From Rubrivivax sp. (GTDB lineage Bacteria > Pseudomonadota > Gammaproteobacteria > Burkholderiales > Burkholderiaceae_C), in assembly GCA_018780805.1 (NCBI GenBank), contig JADMJD010000129.1, forward strand, positions 1 to 33,819: a stretch of DNA of 33,819 bases, read 5' to 3'. The notes under the pieces are model-generated. The model saw only the letters and a program-made list of their open reading frames with translations. It was not told the origin of the DNA and made no database searches. Both the position numbers and the translations under genes were made by a program. Numbering within the stretch: the stretch's first letter is position 1; the number at the start of each line of letters is the position of its first letter. Of this stretch, positions 1-7,654 are shown in pieces.

Positions 1-189
1 ATCAACGTGCCGATCCCGGTGCCGATGGCCTGGCACGGCTTCGGCGGCTGGAAGAAGAGCCTGTTCGGCGACATGCACGCCTACGGCGAAGAAGGTGTGC
101 GCTTCTACACCAAGCAAAAGAGCGTGATGCAGCGCTGGCCCGACAGCATCGGCAAGGGCGCCGAGTTCGGGTTCCCGGTCTCAAAATGA
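1..189 (+). CDS. mmsA: methylmalonate-semialdehyde dehydrogenase (CoA-acylating), C-terminal fragment
   Basis: Only the last 62 codons lie in the window, open from base 1 to TGA at 187-189. The fragment runs [19 protein letters not shown], then a GDMHAYG stretch, [10 protein letters not shown] and a QRW-containing tail. This is the typical C-terminus of MmsA, the aldehyde dehydrogenase superfamily member that oxidises methylmalonate or malonate semialdehyde to propionyl- or acetyl-CoA in valine and inositol breakdown. The catalytic cysteine and NAD site lie upstream, outside the window, so a close aldehyde dehydrogenase paralogue cannot be fully excluded. The stop codon overlaps the start of the next gene (ATGA), which suggests co-transcription. 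Confidence 0.8.
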   Translation: MNVPIPVPMAWHGFGGWKKSLFGDMHAYGEEGVRFYTKQKSVMQRWPDSIGKGAEFGFPVSK

Positions 190-1589
190 AGCGACGGGCG
201 CTGCTGCAGGGCGTGAGCCTGCTGCCGCTGTGGCCTCATGGGGTGGCGTCAGCGCAGACCATGGCCTACGACCCCGCCGACCTGCGCCACGCCGAAGCCC
301 TGCGCGATGCGGCGCTGCGCGACACCGAGGCCCTGGCGCTGGTGACCCAGCTCGCCACCGGCATCGGCGCGCGGCCGGCGGGCTCGGAAGCCGATGCGCG
401 GGCCGTGCGCTGGGCGCAGGACGCCGCGCGCCGCCTGGGCCTGCAGGCCGTGCGGGCTGAGCCGGTGCCCTTGCGCATCTGGCAGCGCGGCCCGGGCTCA
501 GCCCAGCTGGTGGCGCCGGTGCAGCAGCCGCTGGTGATGGCGGCACTCGGCAACAGCGTGCCCACACCCGAGGCCGGGCTGGAAGCCGAAGTGGCCTGGT
601 ACCCCGACCTGGCCGCGCTGATGGCCGACACCAGCGACCGTGCCAAAGGCCGCATCGTCTTCCTGGACCAGAAAACCGAGCGCACGCGCGACGGCAGCGG
701 CTACGGCCGCGCCGTGGGCGCGCGCATCAACGGCCCGGTGGAGGCCGCCCGGCGCGGTGCCGTGGCGCTGGCGCTGCGCAGCATCGGCACCGACCGCGAG
801 CGCATCGCGCACACCGGCGCCACGCGTTACGACCTGCGTGTGCCACGCATCCCGGCCTTTGCCGTGTCGGTGCCCGATGCCGAACGCATCGCGCAGCTGC
901 ACGCCGAAGGCGCCACGCTGCGTTTGCGGGTGGCCTTGCAGGCGCGCAGCGATGTCGAGGCACTCACCCACAACGTCATCGCCGAGGTGCCGGGCAGCGA
1001 TCTGGCGGCCGAGATCGTGTTGATCGGCGCCCACCTCGATTCCTGGGACCTGGGCCAGGGCGCGGTCGACGATGGCGCCGGCGTGGCCATCGTCACCGCC
1101 GCCGCGGCGCTGATCGCCCGCAGCCGCCGCGTGCCGCGCCGCACCGTGCGGGTGGTGCTGTTCGGCAACGAAGAAAACGGCTTCGACGGCGCCCGCGCCT
1201 ATGGCGACCGCTACAGCAGCGTGCCGCACCAGCTGGTGGGCGAGAGTGATTTTGGTGCCGGCCGGGTCTGGCAACTGGCCAGTCGTGTGCAGCCGGCGGC
1301 GCTGCCGCTGGTGGCGCAGCTGGCCACGGTGCTGGCCCCGATGGGTGTGGCTGCCGGCACCAACGACGGCAGCCCGGGACCGGACGCCGCGCTGCTGATG
1401 CGCCGCCACCGCTGGCCCGCGCTGCAGCTGGGCCAGGACGGCACTCGTTACTTCGACGTGCACCACACCGAACACGACCGCATCGACCAGATCGAGCCCG
1501 ACGCACTGGCGCAGAACGTCGCCTGCTGGGCCGCCACCGCCTGGCTGGCGGCGCAAGCGCCGCTGCCCTTCGGCCCGCCCACGTTGTAG
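186..1589 (+). CDS. exported M28-family zinc metallopeptidase (carboxypeptidase Q-like)
   Basis: The protein has 467 aa. The N-terminus [17 protein letters not shown] followed by ASA-Q looks like a Sec or Tat signal peptide (twin Arg at 3-4), so it should act in the periplasm. The central PA-like insert (about 130-250) is followed by the M28 metal-binding set: GAHLDSWD (H283, D285), VDDGAG (D295), GNEENG (E329/E330), SPGPDAALL (D400) and DVHHTEHD (probable ligand H427). These are the ligands expected for a co-catalytic di-zinc aminopeptidase or dipeptidase of the plasma glutamate carboxypeptidase type. The ATG overlaps the mmsA stop as ATGA, implying translational coupling, although a peptidase has no evident role in mmsA metabolism. 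The substrate cannot be read from the sequence; the family assignment is firm. Confidence 0.88.
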   Translation: MKRRALLQGVSLLPLWPHGVASAQTMAYDPADLRHAEALRDAALRDTEALALVTQLATGIGARPAGSEADARAVRWAQDAARRLGLQAVRAEPVPLRIWQRGPGSAQLVAPVQQPLVMAALGNSVPTPEAGLEAEVAWYPDLAALMADTSDRAKGRIVFLDQKTERTRDGSGYGRAVGARINGPVEAARRGAVALALRSIGTDRERIAHTGATRYDLRVPRIPAFAVSVPDAERIAQLHAEGATLRLRVALQARSDVEALTHNVIAEVPGSDLAAEIVLIGAHLDSWDLGQGAVDDGAGVAIVTAAAALIARSRRVPRRTVRVVLFGNEENGFDGARAYGDRYSSVPHQLVGESDFGAGRVWQLASRVQPAALPLVAQLATVLAPMGVAAGTNDGSPGPDAALLMRRHRWPALQLGQDGTRYFDVHHTEHDRIDQIEPDALAQNVACWAATAWLAAQAPLPFGPPTL

Positions 1590-1603
1590 AAGGAGCCCTC
1601 ACC

Positions 1604-2053
1604 ATGTTGCGTCCGCTGCTGCTGTGCACCCTGCTGGCCTTGAGCCTGGCGCCCCCCGCGGCGCGGGCGGCCGGTGACGACCCGAGCGATGCCTCGGCCC
1701 TGAAGCCGATGGTCGAGGCGCTGCGCGCCGGCCAGTACGCCGCGGCGATCCCGCGGCTGGAAAACTACACGCTGCAGTTCCCGAAAGACGCCAACGGCTG
1801 GAACTGGCTGGGGTACGCCTACCGCAAGAACGGCCAGCTGAAACTGGCCTTCGCGCGCTACGAGCGCGCGCTGGCGCTGGACCCATCGCACCGTGGCGCG
1901 CACGAGTACATCGGCGAGGCCTACCTGCAGGACCACCAGCCCGAGCAGGCGCGCAAGCACCTGCAGCGCCTGGAGACTTTGTGCCCCGGCGGCTGCGAAG
2001 AGCTGGCCGATCTGCGGCAGGCCCTGGCCGCCTACAAACCGCGCGCGCCCTGA
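1604..2053 (+). CDS. small exported TPR-repeat protein
   Basis: The protein has 149 aa. MLRPLLLCTLLALSLAPPAA with ARA-A after it is a clear signal peptide, placing the mature protein in the periplasm. The rest is two to three tetratricopeptide repeats: GQYAAAIPRLENYTLQFPKD, then WNWLGYAYRKNGQLKLAF, then ALALDPSHRGAHEYIGEAYL. This fold usually mediates protein-protein contacts. A GCPGGCEEL-like pair of cysteines (LCPGGCEEL, about 128-136) follows the last repeat. A good ribosome site (AAGGAG, about 1590-1595) precedes the ATG, and the gene starts 14 bases after the peptidase stop, so the two probably share a transcript. The partner is unknown. Confidence 0.85.
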   Translation: MLRPLLLCTLLALSLAPPAARAAGDDPSDASALKPMVEALRAGQYAAAIPRLENYTLQFPKDANGWNWLGYAYRKNGQLKLAFARYERALALDPSHRGAHEYIGEAYLQDHQPEQARKHLQRLETLCPGGCEELADLRQALAAYKPRAP

Positions 2054-2078
2054 CCCGGCGGGCCGCCGCGCCCGCACC

Positions 2079-2166
2079 GTCATCCCTTCGATCCTGGACG
2101 CCACCATCGGCCATCTGGCCGATGGGCGATGCCGCGCCGTCTGCATAAGGTCATCCCATCGGTCCT
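2079..2166. repeat. imperfect 17-bp direct repeat flanking a hairpin in a promoter-sized gap
   Basis: GTCATCCCTTCGATCCT (2079-2095) recurs as GTCATCCCATCGGTCCT (2150-2166), 15 of 17 identical. Between the copies lies a perfect inverted repeat CATCGGCC-ATCT-GGCCGATG (2105-2124) that is not followed by a T-tract. This occupies most of the 145-base gap between the TPR gene and the first lipoprotein. It could be an operator or a small degenerate repeat; the sequence alone does not decide. Confidence 0.4.
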
Positions 2167-2198
2167 TCGGGGCCTGTTTCCTCAGGATGGATGACCCC

Positions 2199-3887
2199 AT
2201 GAAGTTCCCCCGCACCCCGGCCTCTGTGTGCACCCTGCTGTTGATCGCCGCCCTGGTGGGCTGTGGTGGTGGCGGTGGTGGCGAGACCACGGCGCTCACG
2301 GCGCCGACCCCGCCGACCACACCCGCCCCACCCACGGTGGCCCGCACGGTGGTGTCGGGCACGGCGTCGGCCGGTGTGTTCAGTGGCGCCGATGTGCGCG
2401 TGTACAACGCCGCCACCTACACCGGCCCGACCACCAGCACGGCCATTGCCAGCGCCTCGACGAATGCCAGCGGCGGCTACGAGGCCACGCTGCCCGACGG
2501 GTTTGCCGGCACGCTGCTGATCCGCGCGTTGGGCCGGGCCGATGGCACGTCGTCGGTGAAGGACGAGGTGTTTGGTGCCACGACGGTCACCGACATCTTT
2601 GTGCTGGAGTCGGTGGTGCCGGCCAGCCAGGTCGGGCCTGCCGGTGGCCGCGTCACCGCGCATGTGACGGCCTACACCCACGCGATGGCGCTCTACGTGG
2701 CCCGCAAGCTGGGCCAGACGGACATCGACGCCGCCGTGGTCGCCGCCCGCAGCCACGTGGCGGCCAAGCTCACCGGCGGTGCCGACCCGCTGAGCACGCT
2801 GCCCACACGCGCCGACATGGTGGCGCTGCTGGCCTCGGCGTCCAACATCGCCAATGCCACGACCCCCACGGTCCGCAACGACCCGTACAGCTGCAGCGTG
2901 AAGGTGGGCAACGCCGACAAGATCGCCTGCACGCTGAAGACCGTGGCGGCCGTTCTGCAACCGCTGGCCGCTGCCGCCACTGCCACGGCCGTGCCCGAGG
3001 TCAACCTGGGTTACGCCACCGCCTTGAGTGGTGCGGCGCGCACGCTGGACGTGGCGCGTGTGGCGGCCAACACCGGCGTGCCGGCGGCCGATCTGGCGAG
3101 CGCGCAGACCACCGCCGTGGCCGCGCTGGACAAGACCGAGACCGAGGCCCTGGTGGCGGCCGCGGACAAGCCGGACAGCCCGGTGGCGTTGCCGCTGATC
3201 GTCGTCAAGACCACGATGGGCGGGCGCATGACCATCCTCGAAGGTCCCGATGCCGGGGTCTACCAGGGCTGGAACTACGCGCTCAGCTGGTGCCTGGACG
3301 GCCCCTGCCCGGTGGACTTCGATGTGCGCGCGTCCATCACGCCGCAGGACGTCTTTGAAGACCCGGAGCTGTACGACGACGTGACACAAGCCGTGGGTGC
3401 GCTGCTGAGCGAGATCGTCGCGATCCAGAAGGCGGTCTACGCCCGGGGCCGCACGGCTTATCCCACCCCTGCCCAGTTTGCACAGATCATCAGCGATGCG
3501 GTGCGCCAGGGGCTGGCCGCCGGCAGCGTGGCCACCGCCGCGTCGGCCGCCCGGGCCGGGCTGGCTGCGGCTGGCTTCCCGGTCGATGCCACCACCGCGG
3601 CCCCGGGCACGGCCCCGACCGCCACCGCGGAGCAGGTCGCCGCCGCCAGCGCGTGCACGGCGCCCGGTGCCTACGTCAACCCCAGCTCGCCGGAAGGCGG
3701 CGATCCCCAGCTCGACTTCAACTGCCGCATGGGCCAGGTCCACGCCTGCCTGCACCGTGCCGGGTTCCCGGAATACGACGTGCAGGGCCGCGCGAACTGC
3801 AAGATCGTCAACGGCCTGATCGATGCGCTGACAGGGCCAGGCAACACCTTCAGCTGCAGCTACTGCAGCCCGAGCTACCCGTTCTGA
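2199..3887 (+). CDS. lipoprotein of unknown function (first of a tandem pair)
   Basis: The protein has 562 aa. MKFPRTPASVCTLLLIAALVGC is a signal peptide ending in a lipobox (LVGC), and the lipidated cysteine is followed by six glycines and a Thr/Pro-rich linker. The start at 2199 is preferred over an in-frame ATG at 2187 because AGGATGG (2184-2190) is spaced correctly for 2199. A beta-rich domain resembling carboxypeptidase-regulatory or Ig-like folds follows (about 50-130, VSGTASAGVFSGADVRVYN). After it come long Ala-rich, probably helical segments and a cysteine-containing tail (CNFN-type residues, CSYCSPSYPF). I do not recognise a family. It was probably anchored in a membrane facing the periplasm or the cell surface. 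It abuts the next lipoprotein with no gap, so the two are probably co-translated. Confidence 0.75.
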   Translation: MKFPRTPASVCTLLLIAALVGCGGGGGGETTALTAPTPPTTPAPPTVARTVVSGTASAGVFSGADVRVYNAATYTGPTTSTAIASASTNASGGYEATLPDGFAGTLLIRALGRADGTSSVKDEVFGATTVTDIFVLESVVPASQVGPAGGRVTAHVTAYTHAMALYVARKLGQTDIDAAVVAARSHVAAKLTGGADPLSTLPTRADMVALLASASNIANATTPTVRNDPYSCSVKVGNADKIACTLKTVAAVLQPLAAAATATAVPEVNLGYATALSGAARTLDVARVAANTGVPAADLASAQTTAVAALDKTETEALVAAADKPDSPVALPLIVVKTTMGGRMTILEGPDAGVYQGWNYALSWCLDGPCPVDFDVRASITPQDVFEDPELYDDVTQAVGALLSEIVAIQKAVYARGRTAYPTPAQFAQIISDAVRQGLAAGSVATAASAARAGLAAAGFPVDATTAAPGTAPTATAEQVAAASACTAPGAYVNPSSPEGGDPQLDFNCRMGQVHACLHRAGFPEYDVQGRANCKIVNGLIDALTGPGNTFSCSYCSPSYPF

Positions 3888-5530
3888 TGGGGTCGAAGAT
3901 GCACAACCCCCGCCCCTATCACAGCAAATCGGCCGTGGCCTTGGTGGTCGTCTCGCTGTTCGCCGCCTGTGGCGGTGGCGGTGGCGAGCCCACCACTGAG
4001 CCGCCCCCGGTGGCTGCCAGCCGCCGCATCGAGGCCCTCACCGCCACGCAGCAGGCCGATGGTGCGCTGTACTACACCGGCACCTACCAGGGTGCACGGC
4101 TGAACTTCTGGCACACCGGCCCGGTGGGCCAGGGTGCCTGGACCTTCTACAACGGCAGCGGGGCCGACCGGGCGCGTGTCAGCATCGGGGACACCACGGG
4201 CCTGCAGGCCATCCTGAACGTCGAGACCGGCTACCGCACCACGGTGCATGCGGTGAACACCGAACGTGTCGAGTACCGGCTCTACGATCCGCAGGGCCGC
4301 TTTGTGGTGGGTGCCGTGCTGTACGCCGCCGGCGACCAGTGGTACCAGGGGCTGATGCCGGCCGAGGCTTTTGCGGGCTATGACAGCCTGGTGTCGCTGA
4401 GCAATGTGACGGCCGCCATCCAGCGGGGCGTGACCGAGCTCGAAACCCTGATCGCCCAAGCCGGCCCGGCCGGCCGTGCGGCCCCGGGGCCCGGGTTCCC
4501 GTGGTTGTCCACCGCCCATGCGCAGGGCGTCGACCTGGGCCGCGCGGCCTTTTTCGGCGTCACCTGGGATCAGTTCAAGACCGCCTCCGTGGTGGGCATC
4601 ACCACCATCGTGGGCATCGCCACCGCCACGCTGGGCGTGGCCGAAACAGCGGCCCTGGTCACCGCCGCGGCTGCGGTGGCGCTGCCGCTGACCACCGCCG
4701 TGGTGGCTGGTGTCGTGATCGGCAGCTGGGCCTACGACCAGCGTGAGCAGCTCAGCCTGCGCACCGTGCCCACCACGCCGGTGGACGAGACCGACTACCA
4801 GGCCGCCAGCCGCCCGACGGCCTACAGCACCGAGCCCGACCCGGCGCCCCCCGAGCCCTTGCCGGCCGCGGCGGCGCTGCCCACCGTCGCGCCGGTGCCC
4901 AACGGCTTCGTCGCGCCGCTGCCCGAACCGGCGCCTGTGCCACCCCCGGAGCCTGTGCCGCCCGCCCCGGCCCCCGTGCCCGTGCCGCCGCCCCCGGGTC
5001 CTGCCACCACCTGTGTGGCCCGGGCCATCGGTATCTGGTACGACAAGTATTGCTACTACCTCAATGCCCGTGGCCAGGAGGTCGTGCACGGTCTGTACGA
5101 GAGGCTCGTGTTCGAGAGCAACCAGCTGATCTTCAGCGCCACCTATGCCGATGGTGTGCTGGAGGGCCCCTACCGGCGCTACGACTTTGATGCACAGGTC
5201 GATGGCCCTGCGCGGGATGTCTACCGCCTGGAAACCGAGGGGATCTACCGTGCAGACCAGCCCATCGGCACCTGGCCGTTCTACCGCACGTCGTCCTTCA
5301 ACGTCGGTGTCGCGAGCCTGGGCAAGCTGGAGGCCGAGGTCACCTACGGCGTGCTGTTCGAGGGCAGTACCGTGGTAGCGGTCGAGAAGCGGTACTGCCC
5401 GCATGCCGAGCCTCACGCCCACCCGAGCAAGTGGGGCGCGCTCTACGCGGTGTACACGATCGACCTGGCCACCGGCGAGCAGCGCACGCAGAACGTGTTC
5501 AAGAACGGCTGCAGGCAGGAGCCGGGCTGA
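3887..5530 (+). CDS. lipoprotein with hydrophobic core segment, proline-rich linker and YwqK/MORN-like C-terminus
   Basis: The protein has 547 aa. The signal peptide ends in the lipobox FAAC followed by five glycines, mirroring the upstream gene. The ATG at 3887 overlaps the previous stop (TGATG); an in-frame ATG at 3899 is almost equally good and neither has a strong ribosome site. The N-terminal third is beta-rich. Residues about 234-285 form a long Ala/Val/Thr hydrophobic stretch that could span or insert in a membrane. Residues about 319-373 are almost wholly Pro/Ala/Glu/Val. The last 170 residues carry short repeats such as GQEVVHGLYERL, DGVLEGPYRRYDF and DQPIGTWPFY, resembling MORN/YwqK-type 'G-x-W/Y-x-x-Y' units. 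Function unknown. Confidence 0.75.
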   Translation: MGSKMHNPRPYHSKSAVALVVVSLFAACGGGGGEPTTEPPPVAASRRIEALTATQQADGALYYTGTYQGARLNFWHTGPVGQGAWTFYNGSGADRARVSIGDTTGLQAILNVETGYRTTVHAVNTERVEYRLYDPQGRFVVGAVLYAAGDQWYQGLMPAEAFAGYDSLVSLSNVTAAIQRGVTELETLIAQAGPAGRAAPGPGFPWLSTAHAQGVDLGRAAFFGVTWDQFKTASVVGITTIVGIATATLGVAETAALVTAAAAVALPLTTAVVAGVVIGSWAYDQREQLSLRTVPTTPVDETDYQAASRPTAYSTEPDPAPPEPLPAAAALPTVAPVPNGFVAPLPEPAPVPPPEPVPPAPAPVPVPPPPGPATTCVARAIGIWYDKYCYYLNARGQEVVHGLYERLVFESNQLIFSATYADGVLEGPYRRYDFDAQVDGPARDVYRLETEGIYRADQPIGTWPFYRTSSFNVGVASLGKLEAEVTYGVLFEGSTVVAVEKRYCPHAEPHAHPSKWGALYAVYTIDLATGEQRTQNVFKNGCRQEPG

Positions 5531-5599
5531 AGTCCAAGGGCGGCACAATCATCGGCTGACCGCGGCGCCTGGCCCGCGGGCACCCGGAGACCGCCGCCC

Positions 5600-6058
5600 A
5601 TGACCCCTCCTGCCCTGATCCCGATGTGTCAGGTGCGCTGCGAAGTCGGCGCCCTGGTCTCGCTCGGCCCCGGCCCCTATGGTGAGCGGCGCTATGTGCC
5701 GCTGGGCGGCGGCACCGTGTCAGGCCCGGAACTGCAAGGCACGCTGGTGGAAGGCGGTGTCGATTGGCAGGTGGCACGCGCCGATGGTGCGCTGGACATC
5801 GGCGCGCACTACGTGATCCGCACGCCCGACGGCGCGCTGGTGGAGGTGCAGAGCAACGGCTTGCGCCACGGCCCGCCGGACGTGATGGCACGCCTGGCGC
5901 GTGGTGAGGCGGTGGCCGCGCACGAATACTTCTTCCGCACCGCGGTGCGTTTCACCACCGGCCACCCGGACTGGCTGCACCTGAACAAGGTGATGGCCCT
6001 GGCGGTGGGCCAGCGCGAGGCCCGGCTGGTGGTCCTGGACTTCTTCCGCCTTGGCTGA
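5600..6058 (+). CDS. DUF3237 family protein
   Basis: The protein has 152 aa, the usual length of the family, with no signal peptide. It matches the DUF3237 pattern: an early beta strand (VRCEVGALVSLG), a GGTVSGPELQGTLVEGGVDW block, then GALDIGAHYVIRTPDGALVEVQSNG. It ends with the paired strands EYFFRTAVRFTTGHPDWLHLNKVMALAVG. DUF3237 proteins form a small beta-barrel whose biochemical role is not established. The start has a weak GGAGA upstream (about 5586-5590). The last codons overlap the GGDEF gene by 8 bases, so the two are probably co-expressed, but no functional link is known. Confidence 0.85.
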   Translation: MTPPALIPMCQVRCEVGALVSLGPGPYGERRYVPLGGGTVSGPELQGTLVEGGVDWQVARADGALDIGAHYVIRTPDGALVEVQSNGLRHGPPDVMARLARGEAVAAHEYFFRTAVRFTTGHPDWLHLNKVMALAVGQREARLVVLDFFRLG

Positions 6059-7628
6059 GCCCCCGGTGCCCGGTGCGCTGGCGCTGGCCCGCGCCTGCCG
6101 CGCCAGCAGCGACTACCCGGCCGGCCTGCTGGCCGCGGAAGCCGCCTGGGTGGCCGCGGCCGACGATGGCCAGCGCGCGCAGGCCGCGGTGGAGCGGGTG
6201 TTTTTCACCTTCCGCCTGGGCCAGTTGCCGGCGCTGCTGCAGCAGGCACCGGCCTGGATGCCGCTGGTGCGTGCCCACGGCGGCGACCAGGCCTTCGAGA
6301 CCCTGCGCATCCTGGCCCTGGCCGCCTGCGAGCTGGGCCGCATCGACCAGGCCCTGCCCTATGCGATGGAGGCGCACACGCTGGCCGAGGCCGATGGCCG
6401 GCCGGCGCCGCGTGCGCAGTCGCTGATGGCGCTGGGGGCGTGTTTCGAGCGCATGGGCGACCCCTGGCAGGCCGAGCGCCTGATGCGCGACGCGCTGGCC
6501 CTGGCCCCGGCCGACGGCCCGCCGCGCGACCGTTTTGTGGCGCTGAACAACCTCAGCGCCGCGCTCATCGGTGCGTTCTACCTGCTGCGTGGCAGTGGCA
6601 CACAGGCCGAAGCCAATGCGGCGCTGGCGCGTGCCCTGCCGCTGGCGCGCGAGATGCAGACCCTGCTGCCACTGCTGACCGAGCCCTACCTGAACGTGCA
6701 CGCCCAAGGCAACCTGGGTGAGGTGCTGCTGCATCTCGGGCACGCCGAAGAAGCGCGCAGCCTGCTGGCCGCAGCGCGCGCCATTGCCGAACAGGTGCCG
6801 CTGACCAGCCAGGTGCAGCGTGTGCGTTGTTCGATGGCCGAATGGGCGCTGCTGCACCGCCAGCCCGAACCGGCACGCGACGACATGCTGGCGCTGCTGC
6901 AGGAAGAGGTGCTGATGCCGTTGACGCGGTTGCGCGCCCACCACGCCGTCTACGACGCCGCACGCCAGCTGGGGGATGCGGCGCTGGCCCTGCACCACCT
7001 GGAACGCCGCACCGAGCTGGAACGCCAGCGCGCCGTGCAGCAGCTGCGCGCGCAGTCGGAACAGTTCATCACCCGCGTCGAGGCCGAACAATCGCGGCGC
7101 GACGCCGACCGCGAGCGCCGCCGCGCGCAGGAGATGGCGCAGCATGCCTTGCGTGACCCGCTCACCGGCCTGGGCAACCGACGCGAGCTGTCGCAACAGC
7201 TGCCGCCCTTGCTGGCCGAGGCCCAGCGCACGCAGCGGCCACTGGCCCTGGTGATGCTGGACCTGGACCACTTCAAGCGCGTGAACGACCAGCACGGCCA
7301 CCTGGTGGGGGATGCCGTGCTGGTGGCCGTGGCCCAACTGCTGCGCCAGCAGCTGCGCAACACCGACCTGCTGGCCCGCACCGGCGGCGAGGAGTTCCTG
7401 GCGGTGCTGCCGGGTGCGTCGCCCGCGCGGGCGCTGGAGGTCTGCGAGCGCATCCGCGCCCAGGTGCAGGCCCACGACTGGTCGGGCCTGGCGCCCGGCC
7501 TGCAGGTCACGCTGAGTGCCGGCCTGGCCTCGGCCCCGCCCTGCGAGGAGTCGGTGCTGATGGCCCGTGCCGACGCCGCGCTCTACCGCGCCAAGGCGGC
7601 CGGGCGCAACCGGATCGAGCTCGGCTGA
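6051..7628 (+). CDS. diguanylate cyclase with N-terminal helical (TPR-like) repeat sensor region
   Basis: The protein has 525 aa from a TTG at 6051; a GTG at 6066 is the alternative, and no ATG serves. Residues 1-about 310 are Ala/Leu-rich helical repeats resembling TPRs. A charged coiled-coil follows (about 320-355, RRTELERQRAVQQLRAQ onward). The GGDEF domain begins at RDPLTGLGNR; it has DLDHFKRVND and the active site RTGGEEF (G445-F449). The inhibitory I-site RxxD is present at R436-D439, exactly five residues before GGEEF. This predicts an active, product-inhibited c-di-GMP synthase. There is no membrane segment, so it should be a cytoplasmic protein controlled through its repeat region. 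It overlaps the DUF3237 gene by 8 bases. Confidence 0.92.
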   Translation: MAEPPVPGALALARACRASSDYPAGLLAAEAAWVAAADDGQRAQAAVERVFFTFRLGQLPALLQQAPAWMPLVRAHGGDQAFETLRILALAACELGRIDQALPYAMEAHTLAEADGRPAPRAQSLMALGACFERMGDPWQAERLMRDALALAPADGPPRDRFVALNNLSAALIGAFYLLRGSGTQAEANAALARALPLAREMQTLLPLLTEPYLNVHAQGNLGEVLLHLGHAEEARSLLAAARAIAEQVPLTSQVQRVRCSMAEWALLHRQPEPARDDMLALLQEEVLMPLTRLRAHHAVYDAARQLGDAALALHHLERRTELERQRAVQQLRAQSEQFITRVEAEQSRRDADRERRRAQEMAQHALRDPLTGLGNRRELSQQLPPLLAEAQRTQRPLALVMLDLDHFKRVNDQHGHLVGDAVLVAVAQLLRQQLRNTDLLARTGGEEFLAVLPGASPARALEVCERIRAQVQAHDWSGLAPGLQVTLSAGLASAPPCEESVLMARADAALYRAKAAGRNRIELG

Positions 7629-7654
7629 GCCTGCGCGGCGTGCCCGCGCTCAGC
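7624..7654. terminator. possible bidirectional terminator hairpin between convergent genes
   Basis: GCTGAGC (7624-7630) pairs with GCTCAGC (7648-7654) around a 17-base GC-rich loop that can pair further. The stem contains both stop codons: TGA of the diguanylate cyclase and the complement TCA of the phosphatase gene. There is no T-tract on either side, so this is only a candidate. Confidence 0.3.

Noticed and set aside
2187..2198. Upstream ATG (2187) as the first lipoprotein start
   Set aside because: The Shine-Dalgarno-like AGGATGG overlaps this ATG and is spaced correctly only for ATG 2199.
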